Assembly (NCBI GenBank): GCA_024760905.1
Contig: CM045746.1
Span: 8,899,466 to 8,963,465 of the forward strand
Source: Plotosus lineatus
Lineage: Eukaryota; Chordata; Actinopteri; Siluriformes; Plotosidae
Direction of reading: 5' to 3'
DNA length: 64,000 bases
Shown here: piece after piece, positions 34,901 through 47,000 of the stretch
How positions within the stretch are numbered: position 1 is the first letter of the stretch
Layout: every line of letters begins with the position of its first letter
Translations under genes and position numbers: made by a program
Notes under the pieces: generated by a model
Told to the model about the DNA's origin: nothing
Databases searched by the model: none
Seen by the model: only the letters and a program-made list of their open reading frames with translations

Positions 34901-35177
34901 AGAGGGGCCAGTTGAGGTAGCTCGGGCAGCTAGTCAGAATGCCTCACGAACTCCTTCCTGGTGTGGTGTTTTGGGCATGACCAACCAGGAAGAGACCCCG
35001 GGGTCGACCTAGAACACGCTCGAGGGACTATGTCTCTCAGCTTGTCTGGGAACGCCTCAGTGTCCCCCCGTAAAAGCTGGAGGAAGTGGTGGGGCAGAGG
35101 GATGTCTGGACCTCTTTGCTTAGGTTTCTGCCCCCACGACCCGATTCTGGATCAAGCGGAAGATGATGATGATGATG
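31914..35177 (+). mobile_element. Rex3-type LINE (RTE clade), near full length
   Basis: A 15-bp target duplication AGAGAGTGTTTTTTC lies at 31899-31913 and 35178-35192. The element is 3264 bp, starts CACTCCCTGAATCGCCACC and ends in a GATGATGATG tail. The blocks AAGGCTGTCCTTTGTCACCG near 34254 and TGGCAAACTGGGGTGGTAGC near 33826 correspond to conserved Rex3 sequence used to recognise this teleost family. Confidence 0.93.
32305..34980 (+). pseudogene. Rex3 endonuclease-reverse transcriptase, broken
   Basis: The endonuclease starts with LTLGTWNVTSLVGKEPELVR and continues at 32691-33107 ([20 protein letters not shown]). The usual aspartate-histidine block after MKRGAEL is missing, so this domain is damaged. 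Reverse transcriptase pieces are EEQCGFRPGRRALDQLYTLH, VDLEKAFDRV, VRQGCPLSPILFIIFMDRIS and catalytic SSLLFADDIVLLASSSRDLQ. Several frameshifts make it non-functional. Confidence 0.9.
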
Positions 35178-35192
35178 AGAGAGTGTTTTTTC

Positions 35193-36150
35193 AAAATAGC
35201 CATGGCTGACACATCAAAAACAAAAGACCTTTTGTCGGCGTTTCAGGTGACAGTGATAAACAGAACCATTCATTATTTATTGGTCCTCACTTTCTTCTGA
35301 AGTTTCTTTTAGCTGCTGTCGCTGATGCTAGCACTCTGTCATGTCCACTGGTTACGTCATCGATTTTACACGATTAGTAAAAACACAGCGTCGCTATATT
35401 ATCTTAAAGCAAAAATAAATTAGCATTTTTGTGGCTTACGTTTATGTGACATTGTGTTTTAAAGTAAAATGAAGGGAAGTAGGAGGAGCCAGACATGCTG
35501 TGCAGATACTGTACAAAGTAGAGAGACATGGTGATGTGGGAAGACAAACATAAAACAGACTAAAGTTATGTAAATACAAAACATGAAATGACTTATGCTA
35601 GCAAATAACTGTTGAGTCCCACGTCAACAAATCCAAACAAAACGTGTCACTGACACATTATTGGCTCCACCCAGGCCGATCTTTGGGTATTGCAAAGGAT
35701 TGTGATGACCCGCCCTTCAAACCCAATGCAGGCCTGATGCTGGCCTGACGCCACGCATCCTTAACATGACATAACATTCTGCTGAATTATCCGCTCCAGT
35801 CACTGTTTCCATGGCAACTTCTGAAAACACAGGTCGCATTTCTGGTTTCTTGGTAGCACCACAAGCTATGCTTTTTCCTGTTGAATAACTTCAACAAAGA
35901 GAGAAAAAAGGAACGATCATTTATAGCTGCTAGAACAGGAGAACAAGACATTTCCCATCATTCAATGTAACTGTAACAGGATAAAAAGTTATTCATGAAT
36001 TTAAAAAAGTTATACATGAATAAACAACCAAACAAACAACTAAATATGATATAAAATCTCGAGATTTTTTAAGGTTTAAAAGGAATCTATGGGGAAAACC
36101 ACAAAATGTGTGATTTTTGTCCGGCGTCTACCAATTGTATAAGATGTCAA
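35193..36150. other. No gene seen
   Basis: Unique-looking AT-rich sequence between pgm2 and tbc1d1. Nothing recognisable. Confidence 0.55.
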
Positions 36151-36160
36151 TTATCAAATG

Positions 36161-36463
36161 TCGGGGCAGTGGTGGCTTGGTGGTAAAGGTGCTGGATCAC
36201 TGATCCCAAGATTGTGGGTTCAAGCCCCACTCTGACACCGGGTTGTCACTGTCCCCCCAGTGTAGCTAACTGGGTTATCAAAGACCGGCCATGTCTCTCA
36301 CTGTCTATGGTGGGAGACATGTAAAATAACCATTGCTAACTTTCATCAAGAGTAGCTACACAGCTGTCAGTACGTTTCTGCCCTCACCTGGAGTTGGTTG
36401 GGACGGGAACCAGCCTCCCCGTGACCCTAATTAGGATTAAGCGATTCAGAGAATGAAAAAATG
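36161..36463 (+). mobile_element. SINE family A copy A7, B-type tail
   Basis: Full head and core, then from GTACGTTTCTG the sequence switches to a family B tail (CTGGAGTTGGTTGGGACGGG, CCCTAATTAGGATTAAGCG). Target duplications ATCAAATG at 36153-36160 and 36464-36471. Confidence 0.85.
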
Positions 36464-36579
36464 ATCAAATGATCTAAACATGGCCCTGGAATTAGATTAG
36501 GATTTGAACTACATCCTGAGGGAAGTTGATCTGATACCCTGGTGGAGGATCACTTCTTCAAAGACTAATTTTAGGTTCC

Positions 36580-36580
36580 G

Positions 36581-36616
<36 letters not shown>

Positions 36617-36845
36617 CTGTATTTCTATCACTGTGAGGGTCTAATGCATTCCCAATCCCCTTACCCCGATCTTAACCATCACAACTAAACACATAACCTA
36701 AACCTAATTGTAACCTGAACCATAAAACCCAGTCTTAACCTTCAAAAGCTCATTGAAAAAGTGACGACCAGCAAAAATGTTGGTTCTAAATCTATTCCAA
36801 TCTTCAGAATTCAGTAAGTAGTGCACACACAAACACTAAAGATGT

Positions 36846-36906
<61 letters not shown>

Positions 36907-36910
36907 CCTA
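36580..36910. repeat. CA and TG microsatellites
   Basis: CA run at 36583-36614 and a TG run at 36849-36905, with unique sequence between. Confidence 0.92.
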
Positions 36911-37009
36911 TGTAACTAAAGTGAAGCAGTGGTTTTAAAATAATGTCTGTTCTAAATACAGTATGAACAAATTTAATTGTAGTGTCTGTCATGCCCCAGT
37001 TGGCAGGTC

Positions 37010-37026
37010 TCTCTCTCTCTCTCTCA

Positions 37027-37077
<51 letters not shown>

Positions 37078-37291
37078 TAGTTTCCATAACCTCAGAGAGC
37101 AATTCATCAGTTTACATTAATTCCTCGGAGTATAACCTAACCTTAATCCAAACCTTCACCATAACTCTAACCTTTAAACATGTTGTACTTTACAATTCAA
37201 TGATTTACAATTCAGAGATTGCACTTTGTCCCCATAAGGACGTCAAACCCCCACAATATGACGAAGTAAACAGATTTATGTCCCCATAACA

Positions 37292-37332
<41 letters not shown>

Positions 37333-37346
37333 CATACATACACACA

Positions 37347-37389
<43 letters not shown>

Positions 37390-37390
37390 A
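37010..37390. repeat. CT/CA microsatellites, two clusters
   Basis: CT then CA runs at 37013-37073 and again at 37297-37387. Confidence 0.92.
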
Positions 37391-37439
37391 GATAAAATCT
37401 GTAGATTGTTGCATCACAGCACGTAAAACAAATGAAAGT

Positions 37440-37595
37440 TTCTGAATTGTAAAGGTGTGACTGCACATTGTGTATATTCTGTATATTGCACTTGCTGCTC
37501 TTCTGCACTTCTGCTCGGATGCTGAACTCGATTTCGTTACTCTGTATTTATACTTGTATAATGACAACGTTGAATCGAATCTAATGACGTCATGT
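37440..37595 (+). mobile_element. Retroposon 3' fragment
   Basis: Contains GCACTTCTGCTCGGATGCTG and ATTTCGTTACTCTGTA and ends GTTGAATCGAATCTAATGACG. This is a common fish retroposon 3' end. Family not determined. Confidence 0.45.
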
Positions 37596-37725
37596 ATAGT
37601 AACTTCAAAGATCCTATTATAAAATAAAGTCTGAAACTGTAATCACTTTTCTTTTCATATCCTTCATTTATTTTATTAATTGGAACATCACACATGAGAA
37701 ATAGATCCAAATGATTATAATTGTG

Positions 37726-37728
<3 letters not shown>

Positions 37729-37759
<31 letters not shown>
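37729..37759. repeat. CA microsatellite
   Basis: About 15 CA units. Confidence 0.9.
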
Positions 37760-37760
<1 letters not shown>

Positions 37761-37959
37761 ATCCGTACCTTCACGTACTGACGCTCCGCCTACTTATTGA
37801 ACGGATTTCTATCAATCAAATCCTGTTATGATTCACGGAAAGCCCATCCAACCGTTTCATCTCATTCCGTCCTCTCAGCAGGTTTTAAGGTCGAATCTCG
37901 GTTTGTATAAACATCTTTTTATTTCCATTTATCAGGAAATAAAACATTTACAAGGAAGT

Positions 37960-38115
37960 GCTCGCGCTGAAACTTCACTGAAGAGTGCGCAAGGGAGTCT
38001 CTCGCTCTCTCTTTCTCTCTCGCTCTGTCGCGCGCGCGCTCTCGGAAATGCGCATGCGCGCTTGCTGCGGCGTCTCGGTGCTAGGTGACAGGGCATCGTG
38101 AAGAGCATTGCGATA
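37960..38115 (-). promoter_or_regulatory. CpG-rich block with NRF1 site, candidate tbc1d1 promoter
   Basis: A short CG-dense stretch stands out in AT-rich surroundings. It contains TGCGCATGCGCG at 38049-38060, a match to the NRF1 palindrome, beside GCGCGCGCG and a CT-rich tract. It is about 7 kb upstream of the tbc1d1 ATG, whose exon has an upstream splice acceptor, so a non-coding first exon here would fit. The gene assignment is inference. Confidence 0.4.
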
Positions 38116-38214
38116 GGGAAGTTAAACAACCAAGCAAATTACATTATAAACATGTATGCGCGAGATTAGAATTAAAAAAAAAAAAAAAAAGCTATTTTTT
38201 TTTAAAATAAACCC

Positions 38215-41200
38215 TTCCTTGAATCGCCACCTAATCGTGGTGGGGGGTTTGCGTGTAAGAATGATCTAGGAACTATGTTGTTGGTGGCACTATGCCCCTG
38301 GTAGGGTCATCCAAGGCAAACAGGTCCGAGGTGAAGGTCCAAACGAAAGGGTCAAAAGTCCTCTATGAAAAAATTCAAAACAAGGGTGCAGTTTCCCTTG
38401 CCCAGACGCGAGTCACCGGGTTCCCCCTGGAGCCAGGCCTGGGGGCGAGACTCGAAGGTGAGCTTCTGATGGTCGGGCTGGTCCGCCCTCTCATGGACCC
38501 ACCACCGGTGGGAGGGGCTATATGAGGCCGGTGCAGTGTGAGTTGGGTGGCAGCTGAAGGCATGGGTTCTGGACCGATCGTCCTCTGCTACTGACTCTAA
38601 CTCTGGGGACATGGAATGTCACCTCTCTGACGAGGAAGAAGCCTGAGCTGGTGTGTGAAATGGAGAGATACCTACTAGATATAGTCCGACTCACCTCAGT
38701 GCACAGCTTGGGCCCTGGAACCACCCATCTCAAGAGGGGCTGGACCTTACTCCATTCTGGAATTGTTCATTTTGAGAGGCGGCGAGCCGGTGTGCATATC
38801 CCTGTTGCCGCCCGTCTTGGTGCCCATATATTGGGGTTCTCCCCAGTCGATGAAAGGCTAACTTCCCTTCGCCTTCAGGTGGGGGGACGGTCCTGACTGT
38901 TGTTTGTGCTTATGCACCAAACAACAGTTCAGAGTACCCACCCTTCTTGGAGATTTGAGGGGGTGTGTTGGAGAATGCTCCCCCGGGGAGGCTCACTATT
39001 TGTCTTGGGAAACTTCAATGCCCATGTGGGCAACGATATTGTGACCTAGATGGGTGTGATTGGTAAGTAGAGCCTCTCCAGTCTCAACCTAAATGGTGTT
39101 TCGTTCTTAGACTTCTGTGCTCATAAGTTTGTCCATCACAAACACCACGTTCGAACATAAGGGTGTCCATAAGTGCATTTGGCACCAGGACACCCTAGGT
39201 CGTAGTTCAATTATCGACTTTGTAGTCGTGTCACCGGACTTGTGACCACATGTTCTGGACACTCAGTTGAAGAGGGCAGATGAGCTGTCAATCGATCACA
39301 GTGGTGAGCTGGCTCCAATGGCGGTGGAGGCCACCCTTCAGATTTGGCAGGCCCAAGTATGTAGTTAGGGTGTCCTGTCAGAGGGACCTTTAGCTCCGAC
39401 CTTTGGCAGAGCTACAACCACATCCCGAAGGAGGCGGGTCACATGGAATCTGAATGGGCCGTGTTTCGTGCCGCAATTGAGGAGGCGGCAGCCCATAGCT
39501 GTGGCTGAAAGGTCATCGGTGCCTGTTGTGTCTGTAACCCCCAAATCCAATGGTCTACACCTGCGATGAAGGGAGCCATCCAGCTAAAAAAGGAGACCTA
39601 TCAGGTCTTATTGGCCTGTGAGACTCCCAAGGTAGCAGACCGGTACCGACAGGCCAAATGTGCTGCAGCCCAAGCTGTCGCAGATGAAAAATTTCGAGCG
39701 TGGGAAGGAGGCGTTCGGTCAAGGCCTGAAAAGCAATTATGGGTTGGCCTCAAAAAGGTTCTGGACCACTGTCCGGCATCTCAGGAGGGGTAAGCAGTTC
39801 TCCATAAATACTGTTTACAGTGGAAGTGGGGAGCTGCTCACCTTGACTGGGGATGTCGTCGGGAGGTGGAAGGAATACTTCGAGGACCTCCTCAATCCCA
39901 CCAACACACCCTCCATGTAGGAGGAAGACCCTGGGAGTTTGGGTGTGGGTCCATCCATCACTGGAGCTGAGGGAACTGAGGTAGTCATAAAGCTCCTCAG
40001 TGGTCGGGCTCCGGGGGAGGAAGAGATCCGCTGTGAATATCTCAGGGATCTGGATGTTGTAGAACTGTCTTGGTTGGCACGTCTCTGCAGCATCGCATGG
40101 TCATCAGGGATTGGTCGTCCAAAAGTCATACCTCTGGATTGGTAAACTGGAGTGGTATTCCCCTTTTGAATAAAGGAGGGGTGTGTTCCAATTATCATGG
40201 AATCAAACTCCTTATCCTACCCCAGAAAGTATATGCAGGGGTACTGGAGAGGAGGATCCGACCAATGGTTGAACCTTGGATTCAGGAGGAACAATGTGGT
40301 TTTCGTTCTCGACCAACTCAATATGCTCCACAGGATCCTGCAAGGGGCATGGGAGTTTGCCCAATCTGTCCACATGTGTTTTGTTGATTTGGAGAAGGCT
40401 TTTGACCATGTCCCTCAGCCTATCTTGTGTGGTGAGCTTCGGGAGTACGGTGTACCGGACCTGTTGCTTTGGACCATTAGGTCTCTATCACTGGAGCCTG
40501 AGTTTGGTCTGCAGTGGCAACAACAGGTTGAAAGTTTCTGGTGAGGGTTGGAGTCCGCTAAGGTTGTCCTTTGTCATTGATTCTGTTCATAATTTTTGTC
40601 GACAGAATTTCTCAGTGCAGCCGAGGCATGAAGGAGTTCTGGTTTAGTGGGCATTGGATCTCGTCTCTGCTTTTTGTCGATGATGTCCTTTTGGCTTCAC
40701 CAATCCAGACCTCCAGCTCTCATTGCAGCAATTCACTGCAAAGTACGAAGCGACCAGGATGAGAATCAGTATCTCCAAGTCCAAGGTTCTCTGCTGGAAA
40801 AGGGTGGAATGCACCCTCCAGGTCTGGAATGAGATCCTTCCCCAAGTATCAGAGTTCAGGTATCTCAGGGTCTTTTTCACGAGTGAGGGAAGGATTGAGT
40901 GGGAGATCCAAGCTCATCGTAGCAGCCTCTGCTGTAAAGTGGAGCCTATACTATTCCATCATGGTAAAGATGGAACTGAGCTGCAAGGCAAAGCTCTCAG
41001 TTTACCAGTCAATCCAAGTTCCAAACTTTAGGTAGTGACAGGAAGAACAAGATTGCGGATTCAAGTGGCTGAAATGAGCTTCCTTCGCAGGGTGGCAGGG
41101 CTCTCCATTAGAGAGAGGGTGAGAAGCTCAGCCATCCGGGGAGAGCTCGGAGTAGCTGCTGCTCTGCATTGAGAGGAACCATTTGAGGAGGCTTGGGCAT

Positions 41201-41440
41201 CTGGTTAGAATGTTTCCCGAACACCTCCCTGGAGTGGCGTTTCAGGCATGGCTGACCAGGAAGAGACCCCAGGGTTGACCTTGAACATGCTGGCGGGATT
41301 TTGTCTCTTGGCTGGTCTGGGAACGCTTCAGTGTCTTCCTGAAGAGATAGAGAATGTAGCTGGGGACAGGGACGTCTGACCTCAGTTCTTAAGCAGCTGC
41401 TGCCGAGTCCCGACCCCGGATTAAGTGGAGGATGATGATG
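38215..41440 (+). mobile_element. Second Rex3-type LINE copy
   Basis: Begins CTTGAATCGCCACCTAATCG and ends GGATTAAGTGGAGGATGATG, collinear with the copy at 31914-35177. Coding blocks include LVCEMERYLLDIVRLTSVHS-like sequence around 38640, DLEKAFDHVPQPILC at 40390-40430 and SLLFVDDVLLASP near 40670, where the usual FADD is FVDD. Many frameshifts and stops. No clear target duplication. Confidence 0.88.
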
Positions 41441-41607
41441 AAAATGATGTTGTACTATGTACAGTATTCCTATGTAGTTTTAAAATATATGCCTTTAATT
41501 CAAGTTTGTATTTTTGATAGAAAAAGTGTGTGCTGTTTACTGTAAATAATGTACTGCTGTAAAATGTGAATTTAGCCCCTCTGGAATTAATAAATTATAA
41601 TCAATCA

Positions 41608-41632
41608 CACACACACACACACACACACACAC
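41608..41632. repeat. CA microsatellite
   Basis: About 12 CA units. Confidence 0.9.
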
Positions 41633-41770
41633 CCCAGAAAAATGTAGGATGACTTTGTCAGAATAAAAGAAAAACAAATCAAATCAGAATCATATGTATT
41701 TATTTAGTTTATTCAGAATGACAAATAATAAATGTTTAAATAAATACATGAAGTTCATTATTATTATCTT
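41633..41770 (+). repeat. Direct repeat, first unit
   Basis: Similar throughout to 42003-42150: both contain TGTATTTATTTAGTTTATTC and AATGTTTAAATAAAT. Each follows a CA run, suggesting a local duplication of about 370 bp period. Confidence 0.75.
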
Positions 41771-41785
41771 TTAAAATAATTTGGA

Positions 41786-41870
41786 GGAAGGCCGTTAACC
41801 TTCAATTGCTCAATTATAGAGAAAAAGATCATTCTAAGTCGCTCTGGATAAGAGTGTATACCAAATTCTG
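41786..41870 (+). mobile_element. 3' fragment of tRNA-headed fish SINE (family F)
   Basis: GGCCGTTAACCTTCAATTGC followed by AAGTCGCTCTGGATAAGAGT, the 3' half of the family seen at 28548-28645. Confidence 0.65.
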
Positions 41871-41879
41871 TAACTGAAG

Positions 41880-41901
41880 AAGTGTGTGTGTGTGGGGGGG
41901 A

Positions 41902-41956
<55 letters not shown>

Positions 41957-41982
41957 TACACACACACACACACACACACTTA
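41880..41982. repeat. TG, CT and CA microsatellites
   Basis: TG run with a G-run, then CT, then CA. Confidence 0.92.
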
Positions 41983-42002
41983 AAAAAATAAGAAAAATAA
42001 AG

Positions 42003-42150
42003 ATTATATGACACGTGGGATAATTTTGTCAGAATCAAAGAAAAATAAACCAAAACAAATCAGAGTCAGAGATCAGATGTATTTATTTAGTTTATTCAGT
42101 ATAAAGCAAAACAATAATGTTTAAATAAATCATTGAATTTCATTATTATT
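42003..42150 (+). repeat. Direct repeat, second unit
   Basis: Partner of 41633-41770, with the same order of blocks and small insertions and deletions. Confidence 0.75.
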
Positions 42151-42204
42151 TTATTATATTATAATAAAAATTAATATTTAAATGTGCTGAATAAAATATT
42201 TGTG

Positions 42205-42345
42205 AGTGTTAGCCCCGCGACGGCCTGGCAAGCTGTCCAGGGTGTACTCCGCCTTCACCCAGAGTCGGTTGAGATGGGCACCAGCCTCCTCGTGACCCTA
42301 ATTCATAAATTCATCATCTCATAAATTGAATGAATGAATGTGTTG
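42205..42345 (+). mobile_element. SINE family B tail fragment
   Basis: GGCAAGCTGTCCAGGGTGTA, GAGATGGGCACCAGCCTC and CGTGACCCTAATT, ending in GAATGAATGAATG. 5'-truncated. Confidence 0.75.
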
Positions 42346-42707
42346 AATGAATCAAACTTTAATCAGATTACTGGCCTCTCTTTAAGTAGTTCTGAAATGC
42401 TGGAAGGTCATGTGTTTAAATCCCAGCGTTATAAGATATAATGCTTAAATTTATAGAGCTGAAAGGGGGAAACTGTTAGAAGCACTAGTGAAGGGAAACT
42501 TGTCAATTGAAACAAAATTGATCAGGAAAAGAATAATTTAAAGAAAATAATATAAAATAGATAAAAATGTATAACATAAAAAAGAAAGTGTGGAAAAATG
42601 TTTTTCCTAAGATGTAACAGGAAAAAAAAAAACAAAGAAAATCTAAATACAGCAGCGAAGAAGAAATCATTATTACTCATTTATTTTGTTTATACGCTCT
42701 TCACAGC

Positions 42708-42995
42708 GGAATGGTGGCATACTGGTTCGCACGGCTGCCTCACAGCAAGAGGGAGGTTCGATTCCCAGCTCGAGTGTCTCTCTGTGAAGTTTTCATGTAC
42801 ACCCCCCCCACCCCCGTGCTTGTGTGGTTTCCTCCGGGTACTCTGGTTTCTTCCCACATTTCAATAACATGCTAATTGACTGAAACCACCCCGGGGTGCA
42901 AGTGTGAATGGTGTTATGAGTGTTGGCATACCTCGCCTTCGCCCAGAGTCGGCGGACACGGGTGACCCAAATTAGGTTAAGCAGTACTCATTTCT
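42708..42995 (+). mobile_element. SINE family B copy
   Basis: Head CTGCCTCACAGCAAGAGGGA with B-box-like GGTTCGATTCC, body GGTTTCCTCCGGGTACTC, tail CAAATTAGGTTAAGCAG. Confidence 0.78.
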
Positions 42996-43491
42996 GCTGA
43001 CAGGTGGCAGCAGTCAACTCTCACAAAAACAGGGAAGAAGAAAAAAAAATGCTACCAAAGTTCCTCAACAGTAAATAACAATAAGATAAAGGAATGTTCA
43101 TGATCACTTCAATCAGATAATCAGATTCAACAATTAAACATCAATACTGTGATGAAAGAACATAATAAACGTGATAAATGAAAAATGCTGAACTGGTCCC
43201 AGAAGAAATGAGTGTAGTCTCTGAAGTTTTGCACTGGTGGAGTGATGCTAATGTTACTCTCAGCACGGAACTCCATGTTTATAATAATTCAGAATGAGAA
43301 CTTTCTTTGTTTCTGCAGTGCTAAAGTAAAGAAGGTTAGAATAATGTTGAATACCCAATGTGTTTTTAGCAGTAGTTTACATGAGGTGGGCGTGGTTAAG
43401 AGCTAATCTTTACAAAAGTGCTGACTTTTACAGGTTTTTGAAAGTTTGAAATGTGTGAAATTGGAAAGCACTGCATGAGAAAGTCCTGACT

Positions 43492-43600
43492 TTATTCCGA
43501 CTCTGATCGGGAGATTAACTTGTTCTTTTCAGGCTGGAAAAAATTTTCCACGATGGCATCCACCAGACAGTTCAGCTCCACCTTCAGCTGAGACACATCA
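43492..43600 (-). CDS. pgm2: pgm2 coding exon 13 and stop (residues 579-614)
   Basis: 109 nt encoding [29 protein letters not shown] and a short tail before TAA at 43494-43492. The stop lies inside the hexamer AATAAA (minus strand of 43491-43496). Acceptor TCCCTCAG. Confidence 0.92.
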
Positions 43601-44033
43601 CTGAGGGAGGAAGAAAAAAATGCATCATATCGTCAATATTGAAATATCTCATGTCTTATTTAAAACATTTATTTTTTGTTTATAAGACAAACTTAGCATT
43701 TGCGAATTTTTGAAGTCTTAAATTTTCATACAGTTGGTCCCCAATTTACGAAATTAATCCGTTCTAGAGCCCTTTTCGTAACGTGGGGATTTCGTAAGTT
43801 GGGGTCGCGTCTTACATGTTAAACGCCTAATTCGTTCCAAGGCTCCAGTCTTTGGGCTGGATAAACCACATAAACCCTTGAAAAATGATAAAAGTACACC
43901 AATTTTGTATGAAATATGTGTTAAAAGTAAAAGAAAATTATTTATTAAACCATTTAAACATTTTATTAACATATTAAACCATTTTATACATATTTATTAA
44001 TTAAACCATTATTAAACATTTTTATTAACGCAC

Positions 44034-44068
<35 letters not shown>

Positions 44069-47000
44069 GCTCTCACTATCTCCTTCTCTCGCGAGCGCTG
44101 TGGGCCACGCCCACAAGACGTGGAATTCAAAGCGCATTCCCTGCTTGACCATTTACTGAATTAAAACAGCTTAAAAAAAAACTAAACTATCTCATGTGCG
44201 CACTGCGGGCCACGCCCACAAGACGTGAATTCAAAGCACATTCCCTGCTTGACAAACTCAACTTTAATTTGATTCCTTGAGGGATCGGGATGCCAGATGA
44301 GCTCAAATTCACCCACATTTATTAAACATTTACTGAATTAAAACAACTTATTTAACAACTAAAAACTGAAGAGTGAAGCTTCCTTCTGTCTCTATCTGGG
44401 AGGCCAGCGGGGCGGGATGTTGAGAGACAGCCAATGAGAGAGCAACTCCCCGTCCTGTGAAATTTTGATTGGCGCATTTGAATTTTTAATTTCTTTTCGT
44501 AAGAGGGGGTTGTTTCGTATTTCGGGGACGGAAACTCAAGAAAATGTTTTTCGTAATCCGGATATTTCGTACAAAGGGATCTTCGTAAATTGGGGGCCGA
44601 CTGTATACTTGGTAGACTTTAAAAGGTGTAATAAGTATTAGCCTTTGAAAATGGAAACATAAGTATTTATGTTTATTGTACACCAAGATTAATTCATTAA
44701 TTTTCCTGAACCGGGAGGCTGGCGCCAACACTGGTCGAGGATGGAGTACACCATATACCCCGATTTCACTGGACTACGGCATGCAAGGATCATGTAGCAG
44801 AAAGGTGCGGAAGGCAGTCTACAGAAGAGCTTCGGCATTTTTACACGGAAAATAAGTTAAAATCCTATGGAAAAGTGGAAATTCTTACACTCTCAGAACG
44901 TTCACAGCATGTGCGGAACAGGTATGGCAAAGTACGCCAAAATGACCCACGGAACACTTACGGATTTTTTTCCCGTGAACTTACTTTTGAACATGTTCAA
45001 AAGCATGTTCATGGAATATTTAGGCCTGCCGGAAGCATACGGAAGTGGAGGAGGACTTGAGGAATAACTATAGAATCACACGGAATGACATGGAAGATGA
45101 GGGAATAATTGCAGAACTTTTGCGGATGACAACATTTTTGCTTCCATAAGTCTGCTGTGCTCCAGTGAAATGGGGGTATTAGACAGCTCGCCAGGCCATC
45201 ACAGAAACACGCTGACAGCAACTCAATGGCCTACACTTTATGAGCGACAGCAATGGTTCTTTTACATGAACATCTCACCACAGACAGTGAGAGACATCGT
45301 CAGCCTATGGTAACCCAGTTAGCTGCAGTGGAGGGGACAGCAGTGACAACCAGATGAAGTCAGGCTTGACTCCTGACCTGTGGATCAGTAATCTTAACAG
45401 TGGGCCACCACTGCCCTATATACCAATATCTACCAAATAAATAAACATTTATTAGGATCTTGTATATAACAATTTAATGTACATTAGCAAAATTTGTCAA
45501 TGATTTTCATATATAAATAATGATAATAATAAAAAACATGTATGGTGACATAGTGGTTAGTGCAGCCACCTCAAAGCAAAAAGGTCCTGGGTTTGATTCC
45601 CAGCTCGGGCGTTTCTGTGTGGAGTTTGCATGTTCCCCCCATGCATGCATGGTTTTCCTCCGTTTACTCCGGTTTCTGGATCGCTGATCCAAAGGTTGGG
45701 GGTTCGAGTCCCACTCTCCGCAAGGTTGTCACTGTACCCCCCACTGCAGCTAACTGGGTTATCAAAGGCGGGCCATGTCTCTCACTGTCTATGGTGAGAG
45801 GCATGTAAAAGAACCATTGCTGACTTTCGTAAAGAGTAGCTGCAAAGCCGTCAGCGTGTTTCTGTCCCTTGCTAAAAGGGTTGTGACAGGAAGGGCATCC
45901 GACATAAAAACCTCTGCCAAAATCAAACGTGCGAATCAGATGATTCGCTGTGGCGACTCCCGAGTAAAAGGGAAAAAGCCGAAAGGAAGACAGACTCCGG
46001 TTTCCTCCCACAGTCCAAAAACATGCACAATAGATTAATTGGCTGTTCCAAATCAGCCATAGGTGAGAGAGTGAGTATGAATGGTTGTGTCCGTGTTGGC
46101 CCTGCGATGTCCTGGCAAGCTGTCCAGGGTGTGCCCTACCCTTGCCCATAGTTGGCTAACATGGGCACCAGCCTCCGCACAACCCTAATTAGCATTAAGT
46201 GGTTTAAAAAAAATGAATGAATGAAGATATGTTATAATATACCCACAGGTGTTTATGTTCCACTTTGCCTGTACTGACTTTAAAACCCCTATTTACTGAC
46301 CCCTAGTGGTGGAATTCGGATGTGCACATCGAATAAACTTGCGTTAAGCGTCTGTGAACACACCTGTTCCCCGGTGCAGCACACAGCTCGGTGTAGTACT
46401 TGATCTTGGGCTCGGTGCCGCTTGTCCGCAGGGTGGCTACGCCTCCATTAGCGAAGGTAAAGGTGATCATCTGACTGCTTTTACTGGTAGGAAGGATCTG
46501 AGAGAATATAATGAAATACAATATGGTATAGAACACTCAAATCAAATACATATGCAATGATGTGTGATGTGTTATGTTCCGTGAAGCCTAATTGCTCACA
46601 GCTTTGAGATCAGGTTGGCTGCTATCGTAGCCCGTAGTGAGGTCCCGGATGGAGGTGATCTTAAAGCCTCCGCACTCATTAGGGTACGTGTTCTGGTTGT
46701 AGTTCCTCAGACGCTCAAACAGCTGCCTGATGGTGTCCTGGTTGTGGCAGATGAAGTACGAGTTCTTGGTGATATGGTAGCCGTACCTGGATACGTGCAG
46801 AAGGACAGTATACACATTTCACCACAAACTATAATTTCATTTCCTTTCCAGGACATGAACAGAAAAAGCACATGCTGTTACTTCATATAAGGATTCATTC
46901 ATCCAGTCATTCACTTTATGAACTGCTTAATCCTAATTAGGGTCATGGGGAAGCTGGCGCCCATCTCAGCCAACTCTGGACCGACCCTCACACAACCATT

